From Roseateles amylovorans (GTDB lineage: Bacteria > Pseudomonadota > Gammaproteobacteria > Burkholderiales > Burkholderiaceae_C), in NCBI RefSeq assembly GCF_025398155.2, contig NZ_CP104562.2:2480001-2544000 (forward strand): DNA of 64,000 nt. The letters are read 5' to 3'. Positions within the stretch are counted from its first letter, which is position 1. The number at the start of each line of letters is the position of its first letter. Position numbers and translations under genes: made by a program. Below the pieces are notes generated by a model. It ran no database searches. It was not told the DNA's origin and saw nothing but the letters and a program-made list of their open reading frames with translations. This document shows positions 53,085-60,920 of the stretch, one piece after another.

Positions 53085-53753
53085 CTACAAGCCGTTCGAG
53101 CGAGCGAGTGCGAGTTGGCGCTCCAGGGCGCGGTCGCGGATGTCGTGCTCGCGCAGGCAGGTCACCGCGCGCTGCAGGTAATCCAGCGTGGTGCCGTAGC
53201 GGCCGTGCGCGTGACGCAGGATGTGCAGCAAGCGATCGTCGCTGAGCTCGCCCACCCAGCCCGGACTGCGGCGCGACAGCGTGAACGCCAGCGCGCGGCG
53301 TTCACCATCTTCGCAATGGCAGCTCAGCCAGCGTGGCACATAGGTGCCCACCACCATCTCCCGCAGCCAGAGCCGATGCAACGTGGCTTCACTGCGCTCG
53401 GGCGAGACCCGATAGAGCAGGCCGCGGCAACTGCCGCCGGAGAGCAGCGTCATCACCAAGCCGGGCTGCTCGGCGCTGCCTCGGTTGACCAGGGAGCGCA
53501 GGCGCAGGGCGCGGTGATAGCCCCGCACCTTGGCCACCACGGTCTGGGTCGGATCGAAGCCGGGGTTCCACATCAACGAGCCGTAGGCGAACAGCATCAG
53601 CCCCTGTTCGCGATCCCATTGCTCACGGATCTGGTCATACCACTGCCGACTGTGGGCGGGAAGATCCTCCAGCCGCGCATCGGCGAGCGGATCGAGGACG
53701 GGCGCATTCGACATCGTGGGGGAGATCGGCAGTGGCGGAAACAAGTTCATCAT
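53085..53753 (-). CDS. chaC: ChaC-family gamma-glutamylcyclotransferase
   Basis: The 222-residue protein has the glutathione-specific cyclotransferase signature LMLFAYGSLMWNPGFDP (YGSL loop), RGYHRALRLRSLVNRGSAEQPGLVMTLLSGGSCRGLLYRV, then WLREMVVGTYVPRWL, with the catalytic Glu expected in that segment. It degrades glutathione to 5-oxoproline and Cys-Gly; 5-oxoproline is also a product of the Pcp peptidase encoded at 13.7 kb. Two other starts, 53750 and 53714, are open. It is divergent from edd. Confidence 0.88.
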   Translation of the reverse strand: MMNLFPPLPISPTMSNAPVLDPLADARLEDLPAHSRQWYDQIREQWDREQGLMLFAYGSLMWNPGFDPTQTVVAKVRGYHRALRLRSLVNRGSAEQPGLVMTLLSGGSCRGLLYRVSPERSEATLHRLWLREMVVGTYVPRWLSCHCEDGERRALAFTLSRRSPGWVGELSDDRLLHILRHAHGRYGTTLDYLQRAVTCLREHDIRDRALERQLALARSNGL

Positions 53754-53906
53754 GCTGCCACAAGCGCCGGCGCGAGACGACCGCCGGGTAACCAGGTGAA
53801 ATGCCGCACACCGTTCGCCGACGGGTGAGCCGCAGGCGGGCGATTTGCCACTTGTAACTCTCTCGTACCCGGAAATGCCACCCGAAGAACGGCGGACGAG
53901 CGTGTA

Positions 53907-53920
53907 ATATGGTTACCAAT
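53907..53920 (+). promoter_or_regulatory. Candidate -10 box and operator upstream of edd
   Basis: TAATAT at 53907-53912 is a good -10 hexamer without a clear -35. It runs straight into TGGTTACCA (53912-53920), an imperfect palindrome that would cover the start site. A repressor of the GntR or LacI type is a reasonable guess; no regulator gene is adjacent. Confidence 0.35.
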
Positions 53921-53952
53921 CAAACCCTGGCTGAGTTACATCAGCAGTCGGC

Positions 53953-55773
53953 ATGAACAAGACGCTACTCGACGTCACCGCCCGCATCCGCGCGCGAAGC
54001 GCCGCCAGCCGCGAGCGCTATCTGGATCTGATTGAACGCATGGCGGGCCGCCAGCGCGGCGTGCAGCGCCTGGGCTGCGCCAACGTCGCCCATGCGGTGG
54101 CCGCGATGCCGGCCAACGACAAGCTGCGCATCGTGGCGGAAAAGGCGCCGCATCTGGGCATCGTGACCGCCTACAACGACATGCTGTCGGCGCATCAACC
54201 CTATGAGGGCTACCCATCGCTGATCCGCGACGAGGTCCACCGCCAGGGCGCCACGGCGCAGGTCGCCGGCGGCGTGCCGGCGATGTGCGACGGCGTGACC
54301 CAGGGCACGCCCGGCATGGAGCTGAGCCTGTTCTCGCGCGACACCATCGCCATGGGCACCGCGATCGCGCTGTCGCATGATGTGTTCGATGCCGCACTGC
54401 TGCTGGGCATCTGCGACAAGATCGTCCCCGGCCTGCTGATCGGCGCCTTGCACTTCGGTCATCTGCCCTGCGTCTTCGTGCCGGCGGGACCGATGAGTTC
54501 CGGCCTGTCGAACAATGACAAGGCCAAGGTCCGCGAGCTGTATGCGCAGGGCAAGGTCGGCCGCGAGGAATTGCTCAAAGCCGAGTCCCAGGCCTATCAC
54601 GGCGCCGGCACCTGCACCTTCTACGGCACTGCCAACAGCAACCAGATGCTGCTCGAAGCCATGGGGCTGCATGTGCCGGGCGCGGCCTTCGTCCATCCGC
54701 ATGACGGCCTGCGCGAGTCGCTGACCCGCGAGGCGGTGAGCCAGGCGCTGCGCATCATTCCCCAACGCGACTACACGCCGATCGGCCGCATGGTCGACGA
54801 GCGCACCATCGTCAATGCGATGGTGGCGCTGCTGGCGACCGGCGGGTCGACCAACCACCTGATCCACTGGGTGGCGGTGGCGCGGTCGGCGGGCATCCTG
54901 ATCGACTGGAGCGACTTCTCCGATCTGTCGGCCGTGGTGCCGCTGCTGGCCCGGGTCTATCCGAACGGCAGCGCGGACGTGAACCAGTTCCAGGCCGCAG
55001 GCGGTCCCGGCTTCGTGATCCGCGAACTGCTGGGTGCCGGCCTGATGCATGGCGACGTGCTGACCGCTGTGGCTGGCCAAGGCCTGAGCGCCTTCGCCCG
55101 CCTGCCGCATCGAGCCGACGATGGCTCGGTGCAATGGACCGACCTGCCGGCCGACAGCGGCGACGATGCGGTGGTGCGGACTGCCGCGGCACCGTTCTCG
55201 CCCACCGGCGGCCTGAAGCTGCTGTCCGGCAACCTGGGGCGTGCGGTGATCAAGGTGTCGGCGGTGCCGGAAGACCGGCACACGATTGAAGCCCCGGCCC
55301 GGATCTTCGACAGCCAGGAAGCGATGCAGGCGGCCTTCAAGGCCGGCGAGCTGGAGCGCGATGTCGTCGTGGTCGTGCGCTTCCAGGGCCCGCAGGCCAA
55401 CGGCATGCCGGAACTGCACAAGCTGACGCCGCCGCTGGCGGTGCTGCAGGGCAAGGGCTTCAAGGTGGCGCTGGTGACCGACGGCCGCATGAGCGGCGCC
55501 TCCGGCAAGGTGCCGGCCGCCATCCATGTGAGCCCTGAGGCGCTGGCCGGCGGACCGCTGGCGCAATTGCGCGACGGTGATGTGGTGCGGGTCTGTGCCA
55601 ACACCGGTGAGCTGACGGCGCTGGTTGACCCCGCCACCTGGGCGGCCCGCGACATCGCGGTGATCACACCCGAGGCGGTGGCCGAGAACGGCGCCGGCAT
55701 GGGCCGTGAGCTGTTCGCCGGCATGCGCCGCAACGTCACCACGGCGGAAGAGGGCGCGGTGACTTGGTTGTGA
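53953..55773 (+). CDS. edd: 6-phosphogluconate dehydratase
   Basis: The 606-residue iron-sulfur dehydratase converts 6-phosphogluconate to KDPG in the Entner-Doudoroff pathway. IlvD/Edd signatures include GIVTAYNDMLSAHQPYEGYP, GGVPAMCDGVTQGTPGMELSLFSRD, LLLGICDKIVPGLLIGAL, GAGTCTFYGTANSNQMLLEAMGLHVPGAAF and LVTDGRMSGASGKVPAAIHVSPEA; the cluster Cys are in AMCDG, GICDK and GTCTF. Length is standard. eda follows after 121 bases, so both enzymes of the pathway are made together. Confidence 0.98.
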   Translation: MNKTLLDVTARIRARSAASRERYLDLIERMAGRQRGVQRLGCANVAHAVAAMPANDKLRIVAEKAPHLGIVTAYNDMLSAHQPYEGYPSLIRDEVHRQGATAQVAGGVPAMCDGVTQGTPGMELSLFSRDTIAMGTAIALSHDVFDAALLLGICDKIVPGLLIGALHFGHLPCVFVPAGPMSSGLSNNDKAKVRELYAQGKVGREELLKAESQAYHGAGTCTFYGTANSNQMLLEAMGLHVPGAAFVHPHDGLRESLTREAVSQALRIIPQRDYTPIGRMVDERTIVNAMVALLATGGSTNHLIHWVAVARSAGILIDWSDFSDLSAVVPLLARVYPNGSADVNQFQAAGGPGFVIRELLGAGLMHGDVLTAVAGQGLSAFARLPHRADDGSVQWTDLPADSGDDAVVRTAAAPFSPTGGLKLLSGNLGRAVIKVSAVPEDRHTIEAPARIFDSQEAMQAAFKAGELERDVVVVVRFQGPQANGMPELHKLTPPLAVLQGKGFKVALVTDGRMSGASGKVPAAIHVSPEALAGGPLAQLRDGDVVRVCANTGELTALVDPATWAARDIAVITPEAVAENGAGMGRELFAGMRRNVTTAEEGAVTWL

Positions 55774-55845
55774 GGCCCGTGGCCCGCGCGACCGCATCGT
55801 TTCCGACCTCCGTCCCCGCATCGGTGCGCTGCGCCGCACCGCATT

Positions 55846-55865
55846 CATCGCATCGCATCGCATCG
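55846..55865. repeat. Pentamer repeat between edd and eda
   Basis: Four perfect CATCG units (with a fifth and sixth imperfect copy to 55879) lie in the edd-eda gap just before the eda ribosome-binding site AAGGAA. Confidence 0.8.
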
Positions 55866-55894
55866 CATTCATCGCATTGCCACAAGGAATTCGC

Positions 55895-56530
55895 ATGAGC
55901 ACTCCCCTGGACACCCTGAGCCTGGCCACGCACGGCCCGGTGATCCCCGTCATCGTCATCGATCGCGTTGAGGACGCGGTCCCGCTGGCACGCGCCCTGG
56001 TGGCTGGCGGCGTCAAGGTGCTGGAGGTGACGCTGCGCACGCCGGTGGCGCTGGACGCGATCGCCGCCATCGCCCGTGAGGTGCCGGAGGCCATCGTCGG
56101 TGCGGGCACCTTGCGCACGGCGGCGGATGCGGCGGCGGCCAAGCAGGCCGGCAGCCGGTTTGCCGTCAGCCCGGGCTTCACCCTGGAACTGGCGCGCGCC
56201 TGCGAGGCCCAAGGCCTGCCGCTGTTGCCCGGTGTTTCGACCGCCAGCGAGGTCATGATGGCCGCCGACGCCGGCTACCGCTTCCTGAAGCTCTTCCCCG
56301 CCACGGCGGTGGGCGGCACCCAATTGCTCAAGGCACTGGCCGGTCCGTTCGCGGACGTGGCCTTCTGCCCGACCGGCGGCATCACGCCGCAGACCGCGCC
56401 CGATTTCCTGGCGCTGCCAAATGTGAAGGTCTGCGGTGGCTCCTGGCTCACGCCGGCGGATGCGGTGAAGGCGGGCGACTGGGCCCGGATCACCCAACTG
56501 GCCCGGGAGGCCGGCGCATTGCGCGCCTGA
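55895..56530 (+). CDS. eda: KDPG/KHG aldolase
   Basis: The 211-residue class I aldolase splits KDPG into pyruvate and glyceraldehyde 3-phosphate. Catalytic residues are visible: the Glu in KVLEVTLRTPVALDAI and the Schiff-base Lys in YRFLKLFPATAVGG; GAGTLRT, SPGF and FCPTGGITPQTAPDFLALPNVKVCGGSWL are further signatures. AAGGAA precedes ATG 55895. A perfect hairpin follows nine bases after the stop. Confidence 0.97.
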   Translation: MSTPLDTLSLATHGPVIPVIVIDRVEDAVPLARALVAGGVKVLEVTLRTPVALDAIAAIAREVPEAIVGAGTLRTAADAAAAKQAGSRFAVSPGFTLELARACEAQGLPLLPGVSTASEVMMAADAGYRFLKLFPATAVGGTQLLKALAGPFADVAFCPTGGITPQTAPDFLALPNVKVCGGSWLTPADAVKAGDWARITQLAREAGALRA

Positions 56531-56538
56531 TCGGGCGG

Positions 56539-56562
56539 ACCAGCCGTCGGTTGACGGCTGGT
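56539..56562 (+). terminator. Hairpin after eda
   Basis: ACCAGCCGTC and GACGGCTGGT form a perfect 10-bp stem with a GGTT loop right after eda. No T run follows, so it is terminator-like but may need Rho or act as a 3' stabiliser. Confidence 0.6.
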
Positions 56563-56582
56563 AGGTGATCCGCTCGTTTCAT

Positions 56583-56614
56583 GACGTCGCGACCTCGCGA
56601 CCTCGCGACGTTGC
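56583..56614. repeat. Octamer tandem array (4 units, GACCTCGC type)
   Basis: GACGTCGC, two GACCTCGC and GACGTTGC follow head to tail after the eda hairpin, in the convergent gap before the thioesterase gene. A GGGGTGACCGCTG direct repeat lies further on (about 56699-56735). No gene is seen between 56531 and 56767. Confidence 0.8.
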
Positions 56615-56767
56615 CGTGGCCGGTTCATCCGGCCACTGCTGCGTCTGGGGGAGCTTGGGTGAGGGGAGGTGCGGTCCTCGGGACGTCCGCCTCACCACGG
56701 GGTGACCGCTGACCACGGTCGACGGGGTGACCGCTGTGGGATGTCCGCGGAGCGTCGGACCGGCGGG

Positions 56768-57343
56768 TCAGCCTTCCGCAGGCCTTGGGGGCGCGTCGAA
56801 GATCAGGCAGGTGGTGCTGCCGTGCGCATAGAGCTTGCCGTCCGGACCGATCAGATCGGCTTCGGCGGTGGCCATCTGGCGGCCGACATGGCGCACCCGA
56901 CCGATCGCTCGCACCAGCGGCACACGGTCATGCAGCGCACGCACCAGGTTGATCTTCAACTCCAGCGTCGTGTAGCCGCGGCCGGGCGCCAGCGTGGTGT
57001 GCACGGCGCAGCCCAGCGCGGAATCCAGCAAGGTTGCAAACCAGCCGCCGTGGACAGTGCCCAGCGGGTTGTAGTGGCGGAACTTGGGCGTGCCCTGGAA
57101 GACGGCTTCCCCAGCGCCCACCGACACCAGGGTGAAATCCATGGTGTCGGCGATGGGCGGCGGCGGGAAGCGGCCGTCCAGCAGGGCCTGCATCTGTTCC
57201 ATGCCGGTCAGGCCAGCCACATCCGCGGGCGAGGCGACGCCATGGTCGCGACGCATCCGGCCCCGCGCGGCGGCGGCCTCGGCCTGCCACTGTGCCAGCA
57301 CTTCATCGGGCGTGGGCTGGGGGGCGGACGGGATCTCGCTCAT
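56768..57343 (-). CDS. PaaI-family hot-dog thioesterase
   Basis: The 191-residue protein carries the PaaI/4HBT core FRHYNPLGTVHGGWFATLLDSALGCAVHTTLAPGRGYTTLELKINLVRAL, with the HGG motif and catalytic Asp in LLDSA. It probably hydrolyses an acyl- or aryl-CoA; the substrate is not evident. The AGGAG five bases before ATG 57343 settles the start. About 65 residues before the core form a helical N-terminal extension (WQAEAAAARGRMRRDHG). Confidence 0.85.
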   Translation of the reverse strand: MSEIPSAPQPTPDEVLAQWQAEAAAARGRMRRDHGVASPADVAGLTGMEQMQALLDGRFPPPPIADTMDFTLVSVGAGEAVFQGTPKFRHYNPLGTVHGGWFATLLDSALGCAVHTTLAPGRGYTTLELKINLVRALHDRVPLVRAIGRVRHVGRQMATAEADLIGPDGKLYAHGSTTCLIFDAPPRPAEG

Positions 57344-57456
57344 CGGAACTCCTGAAGGGTGACCAGCCGCCAAGAATAGCGGGTGATGACGACGTCCGTT
57401 GGAGGCGGGCCACCGACGGCGTGGTGGGCGAAATGGCCGCCCGATCGCCGATTACC

Positions 57457-58221
57457 TCAATCCAGGGTGACGATCACTGGCGCATGGTCGCTGGGGCGCT
57501 CATTCTTGCGGGGCAGCTTGTCGATCACACAGGCGGTGACCCGTGGGCGCAGTGCCTCGCTCACCAGAATGTGGTCGATGCGCAGGCCCTGGTTCTTGCG
57601 GAAGGCCAGGTTGCGGTAATCCCACCAGCTCCAGCTCTTGGGCGCTTGCTCGAACAAGCGGAAGGCGTCGACCAGGCCGATGTCCAGCAGGCCCTTGAAG
57701 TGCTCGCGCTCTTGCGGGGTGCAATGAATCTGGCCGGCCCAGGCGACCGGGTCGTAGACGTCGCGGTCTTCCGGAGCGATGTTGAAGTCGCCCATCAACA
57801 CCAGTTGGGTATGCTGTTTCAGTTCGTCGGCCACCCAGGCGCGCAGGCCGTCCAGCCAGGCCATCTTGTAGACGAACTTGTCGCTGTCGGGCGCCTGCCC
57901 GTTGGGAAAGTAGGCGCCGATCACCCGCACGCCGGCCACCGTGCCCGCAATGACGCGGGCCTGCTCATCGGCATAACCGATGATGTTCTTCACCACGTCC
58001 TGGGCGGGCTCGCGGCTGATCAGCGCGACCCCGTTGTAGGTCTTCTGGCCGAACCACTGCACCTGATAGCCGGCCTCCTGCAGCGCTTGCTGCGGGAACT
58101 TGTCGTCGGTGAGTTTGGTTTCCTGCAGCACGATCGCGTCCACCGGGTTGGCGCTCAGCCAGTCCAGCAGTTGCGGCAGGCGCACGGCCAGGGAGTTGAC
58201 GTTCCAGGTGGCGAACTTCAT
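57457..58221 (-). CDS. xthA: Exodeoxyribonuclease III
   Basis: The 254-residue AP endonuclease/3'-5' exonuclease shows MKFATWNVNSLAVRLPQLLDWL, LQETKLTDDKFP (metal Glu), YFPNGQAPDSDKFVYKMAWLDGL, VLMGDFNIAPEDRDVYDP (catalytic Asp and Asn), WDYRNLAFRKNQGLRIDHILVS and the final SDHAPVIVTLD His. It processes abasic sites produced, for example, by the AlkA glycosylase encoded at 6-7.7 kb. A monocistronic unit. Confidence 0.97.
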   Translation of the reverse strand: MKFATWNVNSLAVRLPQLLDWLSANPVDAIVLQETKLTDDKFPQQALQEAGYQVQWFGQKTYNGVALISREPAQDVVKNIIGYADEQARVIAGTVAGVRVIGAYFPNGQAPDSDKFVYKMAWLDGLRAWVADELKQHTQLVLMGDFNIAPEDRDVYDPVAWAGQIHCTPQEREHFKGLLDIGLVDAFRLFEQAPKSWSWWDYRNLAFRKNQGLRIDHILVSEALRPRVTACVIDKLPRKNERPSDHAPVIVTLD

Positions 58222-58542
58222 GGGATCCGTAACCTATTGATTGGAAGAGGGGGACGTCTCGTTTCGAAGCCTCCGGAGCGTCCCGCGTTTGAAACTGCCG
58301 GGGCGGTCGTTCAGCCAGTTCCGAGACCTGTGCGTGTCGATACCGCGCGTGAGGGCGGTCGACGAGCTGCAGGCTGCGCCAGTCGCTGCGGCGTCTGAAT
58401 TCAGTGAGCTCGATTCTCGCTGAAAGCGCAGCCACTCCCTCGGACGGATCGACGAGGGCTGTCTTCACCGATCTGATCGGCGAGTTTCACAGGCTCCGAC
58501 CTGCCTTCGCAGGATGCGTTGTAGTCCCGATCCTGGAGAGGC
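58222..58542. other. Gap between xthA and the apbE operon
   Basis: No convincing gene. Short frames on both strands lack codon bias or similarity. CCTGCCTTCGCAGG (58500-58513) and a wider GGGACG/CGTCCC pair near 58250-58283 are possible hairpins. The drop in GC that marks the right end of the window begins around here. Confidence 0.4.
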
Positions 58543-59454
58543 TCACGGGGAGGAGCCTGAACCATGCGGGGCGCCGCTGGCATCGATGCCAATCCAACTG
58601 ACGCCTTGCTCCGAGAGAAACGCAGCCGCACGGTCGCCCATCAGCATGGCCACGGTGCTCATCACACCGGCCGCCAAACAGGATGGCGCGATGACGCTCA
58701 TGGACTGCCAGTGATTCACTGGCCAGCCCGTCATCGGATTCAAGATGTGACAGTAGCGTTGCCCCTCCACCTCCATGAATCGCTCGTAGTCGCCACTGGT
58801 GGCCAGCGAGCCGCCGGTGAGTCCGATTCGACACGCCAAGGTGCCCGGACGTCTCGGATGTGCTATGCCGAGCGACCAGGCCGATCCGTCGGGTTGAGGC
58901 CCCAGCACCCGGATGTCGCCGCCCAGGTTCACGTAACCATGCTTCAAACCGGCGTCTTGAAGCAGAGAGGCCGCCCGGTCCGCCGCGTATTCCTTGCCGA
59001 AACCACCAAAGTCCAATTCCATTCCCACCCGTGAAAGACGCACATGGGTGTCGGTGAGCTCCACATGCTGCCAGCCCACGCGTTCAAGGAGAGGCATCAG
59101 TTCCTGCGAAGAGGGCAACTTGCCGTCGTCGAATCGCCATGCGCGACGCAACACCCCTGAGGTCACGTCGAACAGACCCTGACTTCGCTGATGCATTTGA
59201 CCGGCGAAACGAAGCAGACCGGCCGTCTCTGCATCGATGGCAACCGGCTCGCGGTGTCCTGCGCGCGCATTGATGAGCGACAGCACGCTCGTTGCGCGGT
59301 AACGCGAGTAGCGCTTCTCCACACGGATCACTTCTGCGGCGGCCCTGTTTACCGCCTCGCGAACCCTGGATACGCCGAGAAAACCTTGATGGACCCGGAT
59401 CGCGCAGACGGATCCCATCGCTCGGAATTCGAGAAATTGATGCGGGACAGCCAT
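58543..59454 (-). CDS. apbE: FAD:protein FMN transferase (ApbE), no visible signal peptide
   Basis: The 303-residue protein shows the ApbE order of motifs: FRAMGSVCAIRV, RYSRYRATSVLSLINARAG, LFDVTSGVLRRAWRFD, LDFGGFGKEYAADRA, YVNLGGDIRVLG, LATSGDYERF, HILNPMTGWPV. ApbE enzymes attach FMN through a phosphoester to Ser/Thr of target proteins. Two departures: there is no signal peptide or lipobox before the domain, and the usual LADALSTA segment, whose Asp is a Mg2+ ligand, reads AAGVMSTV with Gly at position 263. It starts five bases after the DUF3570 stop and is last in the tlpA-DUF4266-DUF3570-apbE operon. Confidence 0.92.
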   Translation of the reverse strand: MAVPHQFLEFRAMGSVCAIRVHQGFLGVSRVREAVNRAAAEVIRVEKRYSRYRATSVLSLINARAGHREPVAIDAETAGLLRFAGQMHQRSQGLFDVTSGVLRRAWRFDDGKLPSSQELMPLLERVGWQHVELTDTHVRLSRVGMELDFGGFGKEYAADRAASLLQDAGLKHGYVNLGGDIRVLGPQPDGSAWSLGIAHPRRPGTLACRIGLTGGSLATSGDYERFMEVEGQRYCHILNPMTGWPVNHWQSMSVIAPSCLAAGVMSTVAMLMGDRAAAFLSEQGVSWIGIDASGAPHGSGSSP

Positions 59455-59459
59455 CTCGA

Positions 59460-60704
59460 CTAGAACCTTCTGCTGATTCCAAACTGCCAGAAAATCGCAT
59501 CAAGTCGATCAAGGCTGAACGTTGTTCTCTGTGAGGGCAGCGCCCAATTGCTTTGCTGGCGATACTTCTCGAGCTTGTAGTCAATCAGCCAGAGCTGGTC
59601 CACTTGCCATTCAATCTTCAGTCCCGCGGTCAGCGCACCAAATGCGGCCAGGCGTTGATCCGCAGAGAATAATTTGGGGGCCGGCGGTGGCGCTGGAAAA
59701 CCGTCCAGCCCCGGCCCTCCAAAAAAATCTGCAGAGTTCTGGGAGTAATAACGGAGGCTCGGCGTCAGGGTCAGGTGCCTCAGCATGGGCGTGGCCAAGC
59801 CCAGTTCGATGGTGTGGGACCGAATGCCGTAGCTGTCGGCGTAATACCGATAGCTGCTTTTCAGGGCCGAGGATCCCAACCAACGATTCCACCGGATGAT
59901 CCCTGTGTTTGCATCACGTTGGCGGGGCCGTCTGTCGGAGAGTTTGTAGGGATCCGAGAGGTAGCCCCGAGCGCGACTTGATGCCAAATTGAGCTGAAAC
60001 ACATCTTTGGACGACCAGACATAGGTCACGCCCAGCTCCAACTCGAGGGTTTGCCTGCGTTCGTCGACCACTCGCTCGTTGGCGGGATTGATGCGATCGC
60101 GCGTCAAACCAACGCCCAGATTCCAGACGGTGTTTTGGTCTTCGCTTGATTGGGTGGTCTGAGCAGAAAATGCTTGGGAGATGTAGTCATTTTCCTCAGA
60201 GCGCGCTGTCCCGACACTGAGTGAACTGCGCGGCCAGAAGCGGCTGATCTTGGCATCGAGCGCGTTGCGCACCTCTTGCATTTGGCGTGCGCCTCGCATG
60301 TCCGAGTAATACTGGGGAGTCGCGCCCGATACGGAATCTCGCGTGAACGAACCCTGGGCTGCCCAATGTCCGCCAAACGGGGCAAGCACATACAGCGAGG
60401 GACTGCTGACCCGAACCCGTCGTCCGTCAGTACCCGCACCGCTGGCGCCGGATATCGCGTCTGCTGAACCGGACCGTCCTGCCAGATCGCGAGCCGACCA
60501 CGCTTGGGGCGCGCGTCCGAACTCCCGCACTGAGTTTGGCGGCGCAGGTTGTTCCTCAGAATAGTGAAACTGTTTATATGCCACGATGCCTTCGGTCGGC
60601 ATTTCCTGCGCGATTGCCGTTTCAAGCATCACGCCTGGCAGCGCCATGGCGGCCAAACTGATGGATCCGAGTCGTCCCCAGCGGTGTTTCTCAGTTGCAA
60701 CCAC
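59460..60704 (-). CDS. DUF3570 outer-membrane beta-barrel protein with two ApbE-type flavinylation motifs
   Basis: With GTG 60704 as start (GGAGG five bases upstream, inside the DUF4266 gene) the protein has 414 residues and a signal peptide (RLGSISLAAMALPGVMLETAIA, cut before QEMP). The rest alternates amphipathic strands (TLELELGVTYVWSSKDVFQLNLASS, HTIELGLATPMLRHLTLTPSLRYY) and ends in ISRRF, as outer-membrane barrels do. Residues 82-88 read DAISGAS and 123-129 DSVSGAT, both fitting the D-x-x-S-G-A-T/S sequence to which ApbE links FMN. An open frame upstream would allow a longer N-terminus, but without a better ribosome site. Confidence 0.82.
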   Translation of the reverse strand: MVATEKHRWGRLGSISLAAMALPGVMLETAIAQEMPTEGIVAYKQFHYSEEQPAPPNSVREFGRAPQAWSARDLAGRSGSADAISGASGAGTDGRRVRVSSPSLYVLAPFGGHWAAQGSFTRDSVSGATPQYYSDMRGARQMQEVRNALDAKISRFWPRSSLSVGTARSEENDYISQAFSAQTTQSSEDQNTVWNLGVGLTRDRINPANERVVDERRQTLELELGVTYVWSSKDVFQLNLASSRARGYLSDPYKLSDRRPRQRDANTGIIRWNRWLGSSALKSSYRYYADSYGIRSHTIELGLATPMLRHLTLTPSLRYYSQNSADFFGGPGLDGFPAPPPAPKLFSADQRLAAFGALTAGLKIEWQVDQLWLIDYKLEKYRQQSNWALPSQRTTFSLDRLDAIFWQFGISRRF

Positions 60705-60918
60705 AACCGCCTCCACCCACGCCGCTGCCGCCCGACGCCGCTTCTCGACTGAAATAGAGATGTGCCGAGAGGCCTGCCTCGAGCGGATCACTGTTCATCC
60801 GCATCGCGTTGCGAGCGAGGTCGCCTTTCTCCCAGGCCCGAGGCGGTGAATGGCTGGCGCATGCTGCAAGCGACATCAACAAAAGTGCAGACATGACTTT
60901 GATCGCAATATTCAACAT
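60691..60918 (-). CDS. DUF4266 small lipoprotein ending GGGGCGCN
   Basis: The 75-residue precursor has a lipoprotein signal with LAAC at residue 20. The mature part has the DUF4266 pattern: PPRAWEKGDLARNAMRMNSDP, HLYFSREAASGG, then a Gly-rich end GGGGCGCN with C72 and C74. The C-terminal Cys pair could bind metal, form a disulfide or be modified; the function of the family is not established. It begins two bases after the tlpA stop, and its last Gly codons (GGTGGAGGC) double as the ribosome-binding site for the DUF3570 gene. Confidence 0.8.
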   Translation of the reverse strand: MLNIAIKVMSALLLMSLAACASHSPPRAWEKGDLARNAMRMNSDPLEAGLSAHLYFSREAASGGSGVGGGGCGCN

Positions 60919-60920
60919 GT

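Noticed and set aside
53965..56256. A 763-codon minus-strand frame
   Set aside because: Antisense to edd and eda, both of which have full family motifs on the plus strand.
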